Positions 1 to 10,161 of a DNA stretch of 63,024 nucleotides are shown here, in pieces (positions within the stretch are counted from its first letter, which is position 1; every line of letters begins with the position of its first letter). The stretch is taken from positions 1-63,024 of the forward strand of contig JAIEPH010000013.1 in NCBI GenBank assembly GCA_019749805.1, written 5' to 3'. The position numbers and the translations under genes were made by a program. This stretch comes from Mycobacteriaceae bacterium (lineage in GTDB: Bacteria; Actinomycetota; Actinomycetes; Mycobacteriales; Mycobacteriaceae). Below the pieces are notes generated by a model. That model was not told the DNA's origin. It ran no database searches and saw only the letters and a list, made by a program, of their open reading frames with translations.

Positions 1-3000
1 TCAACCACATCAAGCACATCCACACTCGACACCCGGGCCAACGGATCAGCCACCATCGCCACCAACACCCGCTGCAAGCGTCCGACCAGGGCCTCGATGG
101 TGGCGTCGTCGTATACATCGGTGCGGAACTCCACGGATCCGCCGATGCCGGCCGGATTGCCCTCCGAGTCGAAGCGTTCGGCCAGGGAGAACATCAAATC
201 CATTCGGGCCGTGCGGGTGTCGACCGGCAGTGTGCTGGCCTGCACTTCGCCCAATCGCAGTTCGGGAACCGAGCCCTGATTGACGCCGGTGAAGTTCTGC
301 CATGCCAGCGCCACCTGGACGAGCGGGTGATGGGTCAGACTGCGGACCGGGTTGAGACGCTCCACCAGCACCTCGAAGGGAACATCCTGATGTTCGTAGG
401 CGGCCAGGCTGCTTTGGCGCACCTGGGCCAACAGTTGCGCGACAGTGGGATCACCGCTCATATCGACGCGCAACACCAAGGTGTTGACGAAAAACCCGAC
501 CACCTCGTCGAGGGCCCGGTCGTTTCGGCCCGCGATAGGGAATCCGACTGCCACGTCAGTGCTGGCGCTCAGTCGCGAAAGCAGGACCGCCAGCGCTGCC
601 TGAACCAACATGAAACTGGTGACGTTGTGCTGGCGGGCCACCCGGGCGATCTGCTGCTGCAGGTCGGCGGGCCAGTCCACGGCGAGATTCGCGCCGCTGT
701 GATCGGCCACCGGTGGAAAGTCCCGATCGGTGGGTAGCTGTAGGCGTTCGGGCAGTCCGGCGAGGGTCTGCTGCCAGTAGCCGAGCTGCGCGGTGATGCG
801 GCTGTCCGGGTCGTCGAGATCCCCGAGGTGAGTGCGCTGCCAGAGTGTGTAATCGACGTACTGCACCTCCAACGGCGCCCAGTCGGGGACTCGGCCCGCA
901 GAGCGGCTGGTGTAGGCCGCGCCGAGGTCGGCCACCAGCGGAGTCAGCGACCAGCCGTCGGCAGCGATGTGGTGTACCACCGCTACCAACACGTGTTCGT
1001 CGTCACCGACGCGAAACAGGCTGGCTTGCAACGGGATCTCGGTCGCCAAATCAAACGTGTAACGCGCTGCATCATCGATGGCTTCGGTTAGTCGGACCGT
1101 CGACCAGTCAGTGGCATCGGCAAGACTCCACCTCACGTCGATGCGGTCAATCGGCAGCACCACCTGCTGGGGGATCCCGTCCGGCGCGGTGAACACGGTG
1201 CGCAGACTTTCCTGGCGGCCCACGACGTCGACGAGCGCGGCGACCAGCGCGTCGATATCCAGGCGGCCGTGCAACCGCACCGCTGCGGGGATGTTGTACA
1301 CCGGCGAGGGACCATGCAATTGGTCCAAGAACCACAGCCGCTGCTGCGCATAGGACAAGGGAACCGTCGCGGGCCGGTCCACCCGCGCCAACCGCGGCAC
1401 GTGACCCGAACCCATCCCGATCCGCGGAGCCAATTGGGCCACAGTGGGTGCGTCGAACAAAGTGCGCACCGAGACATCGGCGTCGAGGCTGTTACTGACC
1501 GCAGCGATCATTCGCATCGCGGAGAGCGAGTCTCCGCCGAGGTCGAAGAAAGAGTCGTCGATACCGACGCGGTCGAGTCCGAGGATTTCGGCGTAGATGC
1601 CGGCCAACACCTCTTCCACCGCGCCGACCGGAGCGCGGTACTCAGCGGTGGCGTATTCCGGTGCCGGCAGCGCGCGGACGTCGAGTTTGCCGTTGACCGT
1701 CAACGGCAAGGCATCGATGAGCACAACCGCCGAGGGCACCATGAAAGCCGGTAACCACTGGCTCAGTTGCGCACGAGCGGACACCAAATCTACTGCGGTG
1801 CTTTTTGATTCGGTGACATAGCCGACCAGCTGCTTCACACCGAGGCGGTCCTCGCGCACGATCACCGCCGCGGCCTCGACCCCCGCCAGGGCGGCCAACG
1901 CGGCCTGTACCTCGCCCAACTCGATGCGGTACCCGCGGACCTTGACCTGCTCATCGGCCCGGCCCACGTACTGCAACTGTCCATCAGCACCCCAGCGCAC
2001 CAAATCGCCGCTGCGATACATCCGCTGTCCCGGCGCCCCGAACGGACACGCGACAAACCGCGACCCGGTGAACCCCACCCGACCCACATAACCGTGCGCA
2101 ACCGCCGGACCGGTGAGGTACAACTCCCCCACCACCCCCACCGGGGTGGGTTTCAACCATGCGTCCAGCACCAACGCACCCACCCCCGCGATCGGGGCCC
2201 CTATCCCTATCGGGTGCCCCGCTTCCAATGACGGAGTGCAGGTGGCCCAGATCGTCGCCTCGGTCGGGCCGTACCCGTTGAACATCCGCCGGCCCGGCGC
2301 CCACCGATCCACCAGCCCCGCCGGACAGGCCTCCGCCGCGGCCAACAGGGTCTTCATTCCGTCCAGCCCGCCAGGGTCCAGCGACGACAAAACCGTCGGA
2401 GTCAGAACCGCCGCATCGACGCGCATCTCAATCAGCAACGCGGTCAACGCCTCTCCGGCGTACACCGGACGCGGGGCGACCACCAGCGCCGCACGCGACC
2501 CGGCCGCCCACAACAGCTCGAAAACCGATGCGTCGAAGATCGGCGAGGCCACCAGCAACACCCGCGACCCGCAGTCCAACTCAAACGTCTCGCGTTGAGC
2601 CGCAACCAATCCCAGCAGACCCGCGTGACTGACCGCAACTCCCTTGGGTACCCCGGTGGAACCCGACGTGAAGATCACGTACGCGGTGTCATCCGCACTC
2701 ACCGCTGCCATCCGATCAGCATCGGTGATCGGCGCTGCGCTGCGCCCCGACAGATTCAGCGCATCGACTCGCAGCACCGTGCGTCCATCGGCCCCGGCCA
2801 CCGCATCGGGTCCGGCGGTCAACACACATACCGCGTCCACGGTGTCGAACACCGTGGCGATGCGGTTCACCGGATGCGCACAATCGACTGGCACATACAC
2901 ACCGCCGGCCTTGGCCACGGCCCACCAGGCCACCACCAATTCCGCTGACCGATCCAGCGCCACACCGACCGCGCGCTCAGGACCCACCCCTGCCTCGATG

Positions 3001-4484
3001 AGCACCCGCGCCAACCGCGTCGAGTACTCATCGAGCTCGCGATAGGACAAGACCCGGCCGGCGTCGATGACCGCCACCGCATCCGGATCCGCACCTACCG
3101 CTGCGGCCAACACATCTGACGCCACGCCCACCGGCCCCGCCACACCCACTCCGGACCAGTTCGACAACACCAGATCGCGCTCCCCACGATCCAGCAGTGA
3201 CACGTCTGCGACCATCACAGAGGCATCCGCTGTCAGGACGCGGTCGAGAAGCGACTCCAAACGCGTTATGTGCCTGTCGATCTCGTCGGTCATATACCGA
3301 TCCGGATTCCACGCGAATTGAACTCGCGGTGCGCCCCCGCCCAGCCGCGGATAGATGTTTATCGCGATGTCTTGGATGGGGAAGGTGGTCAACACGTTGA
3401 CGACACCTTCCGAAGGCCCGAAGTGGATCGCGGACGCGAAGTCGAGCACGTTGATCACTTGGCCGAACTCGACGTTCATGTCGAGAGGCGTCGCATCAGC
3501 GACGAGGTCAGGCCAGCGCCTGAACTGTTGGTGCCGCAGCGCACCGACTACCGCTTTGGCCACCTGATCGGTCAGTGCTCCGACGGTGTCCTCGTGGTCG
3601 ACACGGACGAGCAAGGGCACCAGGTTCGATACCATGCCCGCACATTTCTTCAGCGTGGCGGTAGTGCGCGCCGACACTGGCAGTGACAACGAAATATTCT
3701 CGCGTCCAGCTGTCTTCGCAATGAACATTGCCAAAGTCGCGACAACTCTCGCGACATCGAACTGGGTTCCACTCGGTGCCGACAGCTGAGCGCACATCAA
3801 CTCGCGAACCAGCGGATGACGCGGCGCCGCTGTTCTTCCCGCGCCAGCCAGGTCGGTGACCTCGAGCGGCCCGCGGACCACGGTCTTCCAGTATTCGGCG
3901 TCGGCATGACTGCGCGAAGACTCTTGATACTTTCGGTCCGCGTCGCGGATCAGGGCGAACTCGGAGAAATCGACGTCGGTGCTCGGGGCGACTGATCCTG
4001 AATAGACCGCGGCGATGTGTCGGATCAGGTTGTTCGTGCCGTACCCGTCCACAAGAACGTGGTGCGTACGTAGATAGAAATAAGACATGTCGTCGGCGAT
4101 GCGTAGCAATGCGAAATTGGTCAGTCGATCGTTGTCGGGATCAATCGGCCGGCGATAGTCGACACCCATCCAGGCCCGAGCAGCTGCGTCGGGGTCGCTC
4201 TCGGCGCGCAGATCGATGCAGAGCATGGTCTGCGGGAATGACCGGTCGACGACGAAGACGGGCTCGCCGCCGACGATCGATACCCGCGCGCACGGCGTAC
4301 CGAACTGGGCGGCCGCGGCTTCACACGCGACCATCAACCTGTCGGCGTCGACGTCGTGGTCGATGGCGAGAAACCCGGCGAAGTTGTAGGGGACCTCCGG
4401 CCGGAGCTGTTGGGCGGCCCATATCGCCCGCTGAGCGGCCGTCAAAGGCCCGATCAAGTCCGGTTGGTTACCGTAATTGAGCAT
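1..4484 (-). CDS. Non-ribosomal peptide synthetase, N-terminal part (C-A-PCP-C), 3' end outside window
   Basis: About 1494 codons are visible and the frame is still open at base 1. Domains in order: a condensation domain (residues about 8-440, intact HHVLVDG near 140), an adenylation domain (about 455-950; [11 protein letters not shown] near 605, [16 protein letters not shown] near 930), a carrier domain with the pantetheine serine in [10 protein letters not shown] near 980, and a second condensation domain (HHIAADGWS near 1172). It ends in the linker that normally precedes another adenylation domain, so it is multimodular. By eye alignment to PheA the pocket reads about D-A-F-V-L-A-G-I-W, which I do not recognise. 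It lies downstream of an FxbA-like formyltransferase on the same strand, so by analogy with M. smegmatis it is probably the exochelin synthetase FxbB; that is inference. The ATG follows a GGGAG at 12 nt, and an in-frame stop lies about 70 nt upstream. Confidence 0.93.
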   Translation of the reverse strand, partial: MLNYGNQPDLIGPLTAAQRAIWAAQQLRPEVPYNFAGFLAIDHDVDADRLMVACEAAAAQFGTPCARVSIVGGEPVFVVDRSFPQTMLCIDLRAESDPDAAARAWMGVDYRRPIDPDNDRLTNFALLRIADDMSYFYLRTHHVLVDGYGTNNLIRHIAAVYSGSVAPSTDVDFSEFALIRDADRKYQESSRSHADAEYWKTVVRGPLEVTDLAGAGRTAAPRHPLVRELMCAQLSAPSGTQFDVARVVATLAMFIAKTAGRENISLSLPVSARTTATLKKCAGMVSNLVPLLVRVDHEDTVGALTDQVAKAVVGALRHQQFRRWPDLVADATPLDMNVEFGQVINVLDFASAIHFGPSEGVVNVLTTFPIQDIAINIYPRLGGGAPRVQFAWNPDRYMTDEIDRHITRLESLLDRVLTADASVMVADVSLLDRGERDLVLSNWSGVGVAGPVGVASDVLAAAVGADPDAVAVIDAGRVLSYRELDEYSTRLARVLIEAGVGPERAVGVALDRSAELVVAWWAVAKAGGVYVPVDCAHPVNRIATVFDTVDAVCVLTAGPDAVAGADGRTVLRVDALNLSGRSAAPITDADRMAAVSADDTAYVIFTSGSTGVPKGVAVSHAGLLGLVAAQRETFELDCGSRVLLVASPIFDASVFELLWAAGSRAALVVAPRPVYAGEALTALLIEMRVDAAVLTPTVLSSLDPGGLDGMKTLLAAAEACPAGLVDRWAPGRRMFNGYGPTEATIWATCTPSLEAGHPIGIGAPIAGVGALVLDAWLKPTPVGVVGELYLTGPAVAHGYVGRVGFTGSRFVACPFGAPGQRMYRSGDLVRWGADGQLQYVGRADEQVKVRGYRIELGEVQAALAALAGVEAAAVIVREDRLGVKQLVGYVTESKSTAVDLVSARAQLSQWLPAFMVPSAVVLIDALPLTVNGKLDVRALPAPEYATAEYRAPVGAVEEVLAGIYAEILGLDRVGIDDSFFDLGGDSLSAMRMIAAVSNSLDADVSVRTLFDAPTVAQLAPRIGMGSGHVPRLARVDRPATVPLSYAQQRLWFLDQLHGPSPVYNIPAAVRLHGRLDIDALVAALVDVVGRQESLRTVFTAPDGIPQQVVLPIDRIDVRWSLADATDWSTVRLTEAIDDAARYTFDLATEIPLQASLFRVGDDEHVLVAVVHHIAADGWSLTPLVADLGAAYTSRSAGRVPDWAPLEVQYVDYTLWQRTHLGDLDDPDSRITAQLGYWQQTLAGLPERLQLPTDRDFPPVADHSGANLAVDWPADLQQQIARVARQHNVTSFMLVQAALAVLLSRLSASTDVAVGFPIAGRNDRALDEVVGFFVNTLVLRVDMSGDPTVAQLLAQVRQSSLAAYEHQDVPFEVLVERLNPVRSLTHHPLVQVALAWQNFTGVNQGSVPELRLGEVQASTLPVDTRTARMDLMFSLAERFDSEGNPAGIGGSVEFRTDVYDDATIEALVGRLQRVLVAMVADPLARVSSVDVLDVV

Positions 4485-4776
4485 GATGACAACGAACTCC
4501 CAAATCTGGCCGCAATACCGCAGCCGGAAGGTTGGAAATGCCGCGCTGGATTACCGCACCCGGACAAGTGATTGCTCGGTTATCAAAATTATGGTGCTGC
4601 AATGGTTTTCCCAGCTGACAACGCGGGCGACTGCGTGCGGTGGCGGTCCGATGCCCGCACCGAGAAGTGGACCTTGACGGCAACCGCGGTACTGCTGGTC
4701 AGCATGGTCGAAGATCCTCGTAATGAGCTTGGTTGTGTGACAGGGCTTTTCCGCGCTGGCAGGTGGGCGGATAGGG
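4485..4776. other. Untranslated gap between fxbA and the NRPS
   Basis: This 292-base stretch separates two genes that are probably co-expressed. I found no convincing reading frame on either strand, no MbtH-like gene (often needed by NRPSs), no second IdeR-like box and no clear terminator. It may be a long leader or hold a separate NRPS promoter. Confidence 0.5.
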
Positions 4777-5715
4777 CTAGGGCTGGCTGGTCAGATAGCC
4801 CCCGCGCCGAAAGTACTTGTCCGCGCTGCACTCGATACCGTCGGCGCAGCGAATCCGGGTGATCACCAAGCCGCGGTTGTCACCCCGGTATGCGTTGGGC
4901 CCGCATACCACAGCTCCGCCCTCCTCCTGCACGATCACCCGGCCCGCCGTTCCGCCGTAGCGTGCTTCGGAAACGTGCGCCTCGATGACCTCGATCGGCT
5001 GCCCCCGGTAGAACGTGTACGCACGCGGATACGGATCGGACAGTGCCCGCACGAACCTCTCGAGATCGGCAGCGGGCCAGTGCCAGTCGATCAAGCTGTC
5101 GCGCTCCGAACGCTTGTGGAAGTAGGTTCGTTCGGCCTTGTTCTGTGGCCGCCAAATCGCGGTGCCGGATTCCAACGAGTCAAGCGCCTCCGCGAGCACG
5201 CCGGGAATGAGGTCCATTCCTCGCAGCACCAATTCGGTTCCGGTGTCGTTCGGACCGATCGGCAACGAATGCTGCACGAGGATGTCCCCGGTGTCCAAGC
5301 CTTCGTCCATTCGATGGACGGTCAAGCCGAATTCGGACTCGCCGCTGATCAGCGCCCACAACACCGGGGAAAACCCGGTCAACTTCGGTAGCAGCGAGTC
5401 GTGGAAGTTTAAGGTGCCATGCGGCGGGATCCCATACAGCTCTGCGGGCATCTTGTTGTACCAACTGTTGACCACGATGACGTCGGGTTGGGCACGACTG
5501 ACCAGATCGATGGTCTCCCCATCCACGCGTTCCGTGAAATGCACCGGGATACCGTGCTGCCGGGCGAGGTCCTCCACCGGCGCGGACCAGATGGCTTTGT
5601 AGGACTCTTCGCTGGCCGGATGAGTGACGGCAAGCATAACGTCCTGCTTCAGATCGATCAGTGCCTGCAGGGTCTTATGACCCCAGGTCTGATACCCGAA
5701 GAATACGATGCGCAC
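4777..5715 (-). CDS. fxbA: FxbA-like formyltransferase (exochelin biosynthesis)
   Basis: A 312-residue protein of the methionyl-tRNA formyltransferase family. The start MRIVFFGYQTWG resembles the family's nucleotide-like N-terminus, LNFHDSLLPKLTGFSPV carries the catalytic His region of the formyl transfer domain, and HRMDEGLDTGDIL is the conserved loop (family N-H-D triad). A C-terminal OB-like domain follows from about 210. In M. smegmatis FxbA is required for exochelin and is thought to formylate delta-N-hydroxyornithine from formyl-tetrahydrofolate; the NRPS next door supports that role here. I chose the GTG at 5715 because a strong AGGAGGTGGGAG lies just upstream and the iron-box promoter then sits about 60 nt before it. 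A longer frame to 5769 would start beside the promoter. Confidence 0.88.
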   Translation of the reverse strand: MRIVFFGYQTWGHKTLQALIDLKQDVMLAVTHPASEESYKAIWSAPVEDLARQHGIPVHFTERVDGETIDLVSRAQPDVIVVNSWYNKMPAELYGIPPHGTLNFHDSLLPKLTGFSPVLWALISGESEFGLTVHRMDEGLDTGDILVQHSLPIGPNDTGTELVLRGMDLIPGVLAEALDSLESGTAIWRPQNKAERTYFHKRSERDSLIDWHWPAADLERFVRALSDPYPRAYTFYRGQPIEVIEAHVSEARYGGTAGRVIVQEEGGAVVCGPNAYRGDNRGLVITRIRCADGIECSADKYFRRGGYLTSQP

Positions 5716-5772
5716 TACTCCCACCTCCTGATCTGGGCTATGCCTGATGCCGCGCATCGCCTCAAGCAACGG

Positions 5773-5801
5773 ATCTTACGTTAGCCTCTCCTAACTTTCG
5801 A
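5773..5801 (-). promoter_or_regulatory. fxbA promoter with overlapping IdeR-like iron box
   Basis: The 19-mer TTACGTTAGCCTCTCCTAA at 5776-5794 matches 15 of 19 positions of the IdeR consensus TTAGGTTAGGCTAACCTAA. On the minus strand TCGAAA (5796-5801) and TAAGAT (5773-5778) lie 17 nt apart, as expected for a -35/-10 pair. The box covers the spacer and touches the -10, so iron-loaded IdeR should block transcription, in line with siderophore control. Confidence 0.8.
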
Positions 5802-5858
5802 CCGGTGGGCTCGGGGCGATTCCGAGTAGACGGCGGTCTAGTATTTGAGTGATCGTTC

Positions 5859-5864
5859 TACTAT
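5859..5864 (+). promoter_or_regulatory. Candidate -10 element of the nitroreductase gene
   Basis: TACTAT fits the mycobacterial SigA -10 pattern TANNNT. It lies 34 nt before the ATG at 5898, which has a GAGGCGAGGAGG ribosome binding site. I see no clear -35. Confidence 0.45.
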
Positions 5865-5897
5865 CCTCGTTAAGCAGACGAGGCGAGGAGGCCACAC

Positions 5898-6344
5898 ATG
5901 TCCACCAAGAGTGCAGAAAAGGCGCGGCGCAAATTCAAGTTCGAACGACGCATGGGGCGCATCGTGATGAATCCGTTGGTGACGGCGCTGGACCGCCTGG
6001 GCGTCCGCTCGTCACTTGTGGTCGAACTCGAAACCATTGGCCGCAAGTCGTCAGAACCGCGCCGGGTGCCGCTGGCCGGTCGGATCGACGGCAACGACCT
6101 GTGGGTCATCTCCCAACACGGCCAACGGGCCGGCTGGGCCTACAACATCGCCGCCAACCCAAACGTGAGGGTGCGGGTGAACAACGAATGGCGAACCGGC
6201 ACAGCCACTTTCGAACCCGATGACGACGTGCGCGCCCGTGCCCGCAGCTTCGGTGGCGGCGGCCGCTTCGGACAATCGGCGACCGCGTTCACGATGCGCG
6301 CGATGGAAAGCGACCCGATCTCGGTCCGCATCGCCCTCGACTAG
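5898..6344 (+). CDS. Nitroreductase family deazaflavin (F420)-type protein
   Basis: 148 residues of the Ddn/DUF385 split-barrel family that in mycobacteria binds F420 or related flavins. Family marks are the ELETIGRKSSEPRRVPL strand, DGNDLWVISQHG, and the AYNIAANPNVRVRV segment with its Trp/Tyr-rich loop. The N-terminus (residues 1-20) is basic. Such proteins reduce quinones, nitro compounds or other electrophiles, but substrates differ too much to assign from sequence. It is divergent from fxbA and separated from it by a 182-base region (5716-5897); nothing suggests a siderophore role. A strong ribosome binding site sits 6 nt before the ATG. Confidence 0.88.
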   Translation: MSTKSAEKARRKFKFERRMGRIVMNPLVTALDRLGVRSSLVVELETIGRKSSEPRRVPLAGRIDGNDLWVISQHGQRAGWAYNIAANPNVRVRVNNEWRTGTATFEPDDDVRARARSFGGGGRFGQSATAFTMRAMESDPISVRIALD

Positions 6345-6363
6345 GCCGACCCTCCTGCCGTTT

Positions 6364-6383
6364 TGAGGTTCCGTAACACCTCA
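6364..6383. terminator. Weak hairpin between convergent genes
   Basis: TGAGGT (6364-6369) pairs with ACCTCA (6378-6383) around an 8-nt loop. It lies between the stops of two convergent genes, but neither side has a T-rich tail, so termination is only a guess. Confidence 0.3.
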
Positions 6384-6396
6384 GCTCGATCTGGAC

Positions 6397-7524
6397 CTAG
6401 TTCGGCAGTGAGTTGCTCAGCCGGTCCGTCGCTGACAGGTAGTCCTCGATGAACTCACGAACCACCTCTTTGGCGGGCTTCACCTTGTTCATCAGCCCCA
6501 CGCCCTGTCCGACGAAATAGGTCGCCAGGGCTTGCGCCCCAGGATGGCCTTGCGCCGCGAGCACGTCGATGCGCCGGATGACCGGCTCGGCCACCATCGA
6601 TTGCAGCGGCAGCGGCAAAGTTCTGTGACCGCCCTCGTTCGGCTGCCACGCATCGGTCCAGTCCGAAACCAGCTGCCGCGCAGGCTTTCCGGTTCGGCCG
6701 GTGGAGCGGATCGTGTCGCGTGACGATGCGGCGAGGAACTTCTGCACCGTATGCGGCGCCGTTTCGGCCTCCTCCGTCGTCAGCCACACCGAGCCGGTCC
6801 ACGCCCCGTCGGCACCCATCGCTACACACGCAGCCATCTGCTTGCCGGTGACGATCCCGCCTGCCGCCAACACCGGGATATTGCTGCCAATGGCTGCTAA
6901 TGCCGCTAAGACCTCGGGGATCAGCACCAGCGTCGTCACCTCACCGCAGTGGCCGCCGGCTTCGGTGCCCTGCGCGACGATCAGATCGACCCCCGCCTGC
7001 ACCTGCTTGACCGCATGCTCCTTCGCGCCCACCAACGCGGCGACCGGAACACCGTTCTTCTTCCCCGCCTCGATCATGTAGTCGGGCGGCACCCCCAGCG
7101 CGTTGGCGATGAGCTTGATCGGATGGCTCATCGCGACCTCGAGCAGATCCTGCCCGGTGTCCCCCGACAGGAACGACGGGCCGGTCTTCGGCGACGCCTC
7201 GGGCTCGATGTCGTGCTTGGCCAGCAGCTCGGCGATGAATGTGCGGTAGTCCTCGGGGATGCGTGACGCCAGCTCGCCCAGGCCCAGCTTTTCGCCCTTG
7301 CCCTCGAACTTGGCGGGCACGATGAGGTCGAGGCCGTACGGCTTACCGCCGACGTGCTCGTCGATCCACGACAGTTCCTGGTCGAGCAGCTCTGGCGTGT
7401 AAGCGGTGGCGCCCAGGACGCCGAACCCACCGGCATTGGTCACCGCGGCCACCACGTCCCGACAGTGGCTGAACGCGAAGAGCGGGAAATCGATGCCGAA
7501 CTGCTCACAAATGGCGGGCTTCAT
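6397..7524 (-). CDS. Nitronate monooxygenase family flavoenzyme
   Basis: 375 residues of the 2-nitropropane dioxygenase-like TIM-barrel family, which uses FMN to oxidise alkyl nitronates. Marks include FSHCRDVVAAVTNAGGFGVLGA at the N-terminus, the AQGTEAGGHCGE flavin/phosphate segment near 190 with the conserved GGHxG, and PVLAAGGIVTGKQMAACVAMGADGAWTGS. It is the last gene of a leftward run, starting 13 nt after the alpha/beta hydrolase. Many family members are annotated only by homology, and the true substrate could be another enoyl or nitro compound. Confidence 0.9.
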   Translation of the reverse strand: MKPAICEQFGIDFPLFAFSHCRDVVAAVTNAGGFGVLGATAYTPELLDQELSWIDEHVGGKPYGLDLIVPAKFEGKGEKLGLGELASRIPEDYRTFIAELLAKHDIEPEASPKTGPSFLSGDTGQDLLEVAMSHPIKLIANALGVPPDYMIEAGKKNGVPVAALVGAKEHAVKQVQAGVDLIVAQGTEAGGHCGEVTTLVLIPEVLAALAAIGSNIPVLAAGGIVTGKQMAACVAMGADGAWTGSVWLTTEEAETAPHTVQKFLAASSRDTIRSTGRTGKPARQLVSDWTDAWQPNEGGHRTLPLPLQSMVAEPVIRRIDVLAAQGHPGAQALATYFVGQGVGLMNKVKPAKEVVREFIEDYLSATDRLSNSLPN

Positions 7525-7537
7525 TCCACCAGTATCA

Positions 7538-8350
7538 CTAGGTCACACCGGTCGATGACAGGAACCCTTGGATCTCGGTGAGCATCTGCCGCCCGTCCAA
7601 CATCTCAGGGTCGTTGTGACCGGCCCCCGGCACCAGCACGTACCGCTTGGGTTCATTGGCCGCGTCATAAAGTCGCCGGCTCAGTGCTTCAGGGACGATG
7701 TCGTCGCGGTCACCGGTGATCACCATGACCGGCACGTGCACCGATCCGATCCGGTCGATCGACGGATACCGGTCCATCAGCAGCCACCGCACCGGCAACC
7801 ACGGATAGTGCATCGCGCCAACGTCGGGCAGAGAGGTGAACGGCGATCGCAAAAGCAAGGCCGCGGGCGGTCGATCCACTGCGAGGCCAACAGCGACTGC
7901 GCCGCCCAGGGATTCGCCGAAGTAGACGATCTTCTCGACGCCGGGTTGCGCGGCCAGCCATGCCTGGGCGGCCCGCGCGTCGGCGGCCGTTCCGTCCTCG
8001 GAAGGTTGGCCGGGATTGCCGCCGTAGCCGCGGTAGTCGAACAGCAGCACCGAAAGGCCGATACGGTTCAGCGCGGCGGCCAGCGCGATCCGGCCAGACC
8101 GGTCGCCGCCGTTGCCGTTGCACACCAGCACCGCGGGACCGCCGCCGGCAACCGGGAAATACCACGCCCCCAAACGGATTCCGTCGCTGTCCAGGACGAC
8201 GTCCTGACCGTTGGTCAACATCGTTGCCGCTGGCGGGACCGGACCGGGCGACGGAAAATAGATCAACCGTCGCTGCTGCGACCACGCCAACGCCAGCAGA
8301 CCCGATGCCACGAGCGCGACGATAGCGACAACCACCGCGAGGCGCTTCAT
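7538..8350 (-). CDS. Membrane-anchored alpha/beta hydrolase (Bem46-like)
   Basis: 270 residues. Residues 5-24 form one hydrophobic segment, probably an uncleaved anchor or signal, so the catalytic domain should face outward. The fold shows the oxyanion NGNGGDRSGR segment, the nucleophile elbow GESLGG (Ser), the acid in ITGDRDDIVP and the His in PGAGHND, a full Ser-Asp-His triad. It resembles bacterial relatives of eukaryotic Bem46, whose substrates are mostly unknown. Its ATG begins directly after the TAG of the epimerase with no gap, so translation is probably coupled. Confidence 0.87.
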   Translation of the reverse strand: MKRLAVVVAIVALVASGLLALAWSQQRRLIYFPSPGPVPPAATMLTNGQDVVLDSDGIRLGAWYFPVAGGGPAVLVCNGNGGDRSGRIALAAALNRIGLSVLLFDYRGYGGNPGQPSEDGTAADARAAQAWLAAQPGVEKIVYFGESLGGAVAVGLAVDRPPAALLLRSPFTSLPDVGAMHYPWLPVRWLLMDRYPSIDRIGSVHVPVMVITGDRDDIVPEALSRRLYDAANEPKRYVLVPGAGHNDPEMLDGRQMLTEIQGFLSSTGVT

Positions 8351-9382
8351 CTAGGCCCGCAGCGGTGCGAACGCAAACTCGCGCAGACCGTCGCGCGGAT
8401 CGACTGCGGCGCGAAAGCCGAGCACGTCGGCGGCGCGGGCGGGGTCGGCGACGATATGGCGGACGTCGCCGCTGCGGTACTGTCCGGTGACGACGGGTGC
8501 CTCGGCGCCACGCACGTCGCACAACTCGGTCGCGACCTCCATGATCGAAATCGGCCGACCGGAGCAGACGTTGAACGCGTCGAAACCACCGATTGCGGAT
8601 TCGACGGACGCGACGTTGGCTGCCGCGATGTCGTCGACGTGCACGAAGTCGCGCATTTGACCACCGTCTTCGAAAACCCTTGGCACGTCGCCGGATTCCA
8701 GCTCGGAGCGGAAGATCGCCGCGACCCCGGAGTACGGGGTGTCGCGCGGCATGTGCGGGCCGTACACATTGTGATAGCGCAGCGCGACGACCGATCCGCC
8801 GCTGGCCTCAGACCACGCAAGTGCGTAATGCTCCTGCGCGGTCTTGCTCGCGGCGTACAGGCTGCGCGGCCGCAGCGGCGCGTCCTCGGCCACCAGGTGC
8901 CAGTTGACCGTCGCACCGCAGACCGGGCAGCGGTGGTCGAACACTCCGGCGTCGAGATCGGCGCGCGAGCGGGGCAGCGGGTCGATCGGACCGTGCTCGG
9001 CGCAGTCGTAGCGGCCCTGGCCGTAGACCACCATCGACGAGGCCAGCACCAACCGCCGGCAGTCCGCGGCGAACATCTCGGCCAGCAGAACCGACGTCCC
9101 GTAGTCGTTGTGGCTGCCGTACGACGGTGCGTCGGCGGCGTTCACCCCGGCACCCACCACCGCGGCCTGGTGGCACACCACGTCGACACCATCGAGCAGC
9201 GGCGCCAGCGCGGACCCGTCGCGGATGTCGAGAACCCGGCAATCCGGCGGCGGCACAGCACCCGGACCGTGCGCGGCGGGCAGCATCGCGTCGACCGCCA
9301 CGACGTCGTGTCCCGCGTCGCGCAGTGCGGCGTCGACCCGGGTTCCGATGAACCCGGCCGCTCCGGTCAGCAGAACTCTCAC
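8351..9382 (-). CDS. NAD-dependent epimerase/dehydratase (extended SDR, GalE3-like)
   Basis: 343 residues. The Rossmann motif LLTGAAGFIGTR opens the protein, SSMVVYGQG gives the Ser and SLYAASKTAQE the catalytic YxxxK. A small insert near 175-190 contains a CPVCG pair, unusual for a plain UDP-glucose epimerase and possibly metal binding or structural. M. tuberculosis Rv0536, annotated galE3, sits beside the same phosphorylase, so this is its likely ortholog; the sugar substrate is unproven. I chose the GTG at 9382, which overlaps the mtnP stop as GTGA and places the Rossmann strand at the N-terminus. Confidence 0.88.
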   Translation of the reverse strand: MRVLLTGAAGFIGTRVDAALRDAGHDVVAVDAMLPAAHGPGAVPPPDCRVLDIRDGSALAPLLDGVDVVCHQAAVVGAGVNAADAPSYGSHNDYGTSVLLAEMFAADCRRLVLASSMVVYGQGRYDCAEHGPIDPLPRSRADLDAGVFDHRCPVCGATVNWHLVAEDAPLRPRSLYAASKTAQEHYALAWSEASGGSVVALRYHNVYGPHMPRDTPYSGVAAIFRSELESGDVPRVFEDGGQMRDFVHVDDIAAANVASVESAIGGFDAFNVCSGRPISIMEVATELCDVRGAEAPVVTGQYRSGDVRHIVADPARAADVLGFRAAVDPRDGLREFAFAPLRA

Positions 9383-10158
9383 GGCAGTTCGAAGGGAAGT
9401 TGAATGCCTTCGTGCGCCAGGCAATGCGTGCAGGAATTCTGTGCGTTTGCCACATTCTCGATGGCCTCGTGCACGAGCTTCTTGAAGGGCACCAGGTTGC
9501 GCTCGAATTCGGCGAAGACGTCCACTGCGCGCACCGCCGATCCGCTGTCGATCCCCGCATCCACATCTGTCACCAAAGCGATTGCTGCATAACATATTTC
9601 AAGCTCACGCGCCAATACTGCCTCTGGGTATCCGGTCATGTTGACCAAGCTGAAACCCTGGCTCGCGAACCAGCGGCTCTCAGCCCTGGTGGAGAACCGC
9701 GGTCCCTGCACCACCACCATCGTCCCGCCGTCGACCACCCCGGGTAGGTCGGCCGCGGCGGCGCGCAGGGTCGGGCAGTACGGGTCGGCGAACCCGACGT
9801 GGATGCCGCCCGAGTCGAAATAGGTGTCGTCGCGGCCGCTGGTGCGGTCGACCAGTTGATCGGGCACCGCCATCGCGCCGGGCCCCAGGTCCGGCGTCAG
9901 GCTGCCGACGGCGCACGGCCCGAAGATGCGGCGCACACCGAGCGCGCGCAACGCCCACATGTTGGCGCGGTACGGGACGGTGTGCGGGGAGAACTCGTGC
10001 CCGGCACCGTGTCGTGGCAGGAACGCAACCTCGTGGTCGCCGACGGTGCCGACGGTGATCGGCGCGCTCGGCTCACCGTAGGGGGTGTCCAGGCTGATCG
10101 CGCGGGCGTCTGAACCGAAGAACGTGTAGAACCCGCTGCCGCCGATGACTCCGAGCAA
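9379..10158 (-). CDS. mtnP: S-methyl-5'-thioadenosine phosphorylase
   Basis: 259 residues of the MTAP/PNP family. LGVIGGSGFY, the phosphate loop near FLPRHGAGHEFSPHTVPYRAN, VVVQGPRFSTRAESRWF and the MTGYPEAVLARELE base-binding segment are all present. The enzyme splits methylthioadenosine into adenine and methylthioribose-1-phosphate for methionine salvage. In M. tuberculosis the same position is annotated pnp (Rv0535). The start is a TTG only 3 nt after the TAG of the upstream 74-residue gene. The conserved MTGYPEA rather than a guanine/hypoxanthine pattern favours MTA as substrate. Confidence 0.9.
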   Translation of the reverse strand: MLGVIGGSGFYTFFGSDARAISLDTPYGEPSAPITVGTVGDHEVAFLPRHGAGHEFSPHTVPYRANMWALRALGVRRIFGPCAVGSLTPDLGPGAMAVPDQLVDRTSGRDDTYFDSGGIHVGFADPYCPTLRAAAADLPGVVDGGTMVVVQGPRFSTRAESRWFASQGFSLVNMTGYPEAVLARELEICYAAIALVTDVDAGIDSGSAVRAVDVFAEFERNLVPFKKLVHEAIENVANAQNSCTHCLAHEGIQLPFELP

Positions 10159-10161
10159 GGG

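Noticed and set aside
4468..4831. Short frames between fxbA and the NRPS as a possible MbtH-like gene
   Set aside because: None contains the MbtH tryptophans or the NxExQxSxW start.
5830..5870. TAGTA...TACTA arms near 5839-5863 as an operator
   Set aside because: Only the outer 5-bp arms match and the inner part is not symmetric.
7568..9403. A 611-codon open frame on the plus strand
   Set aside because: It is antisense to the hydrolase and epimerase genes, has His/Arg-rich composition typical of GC-rich shadow frames, and shows no domain.
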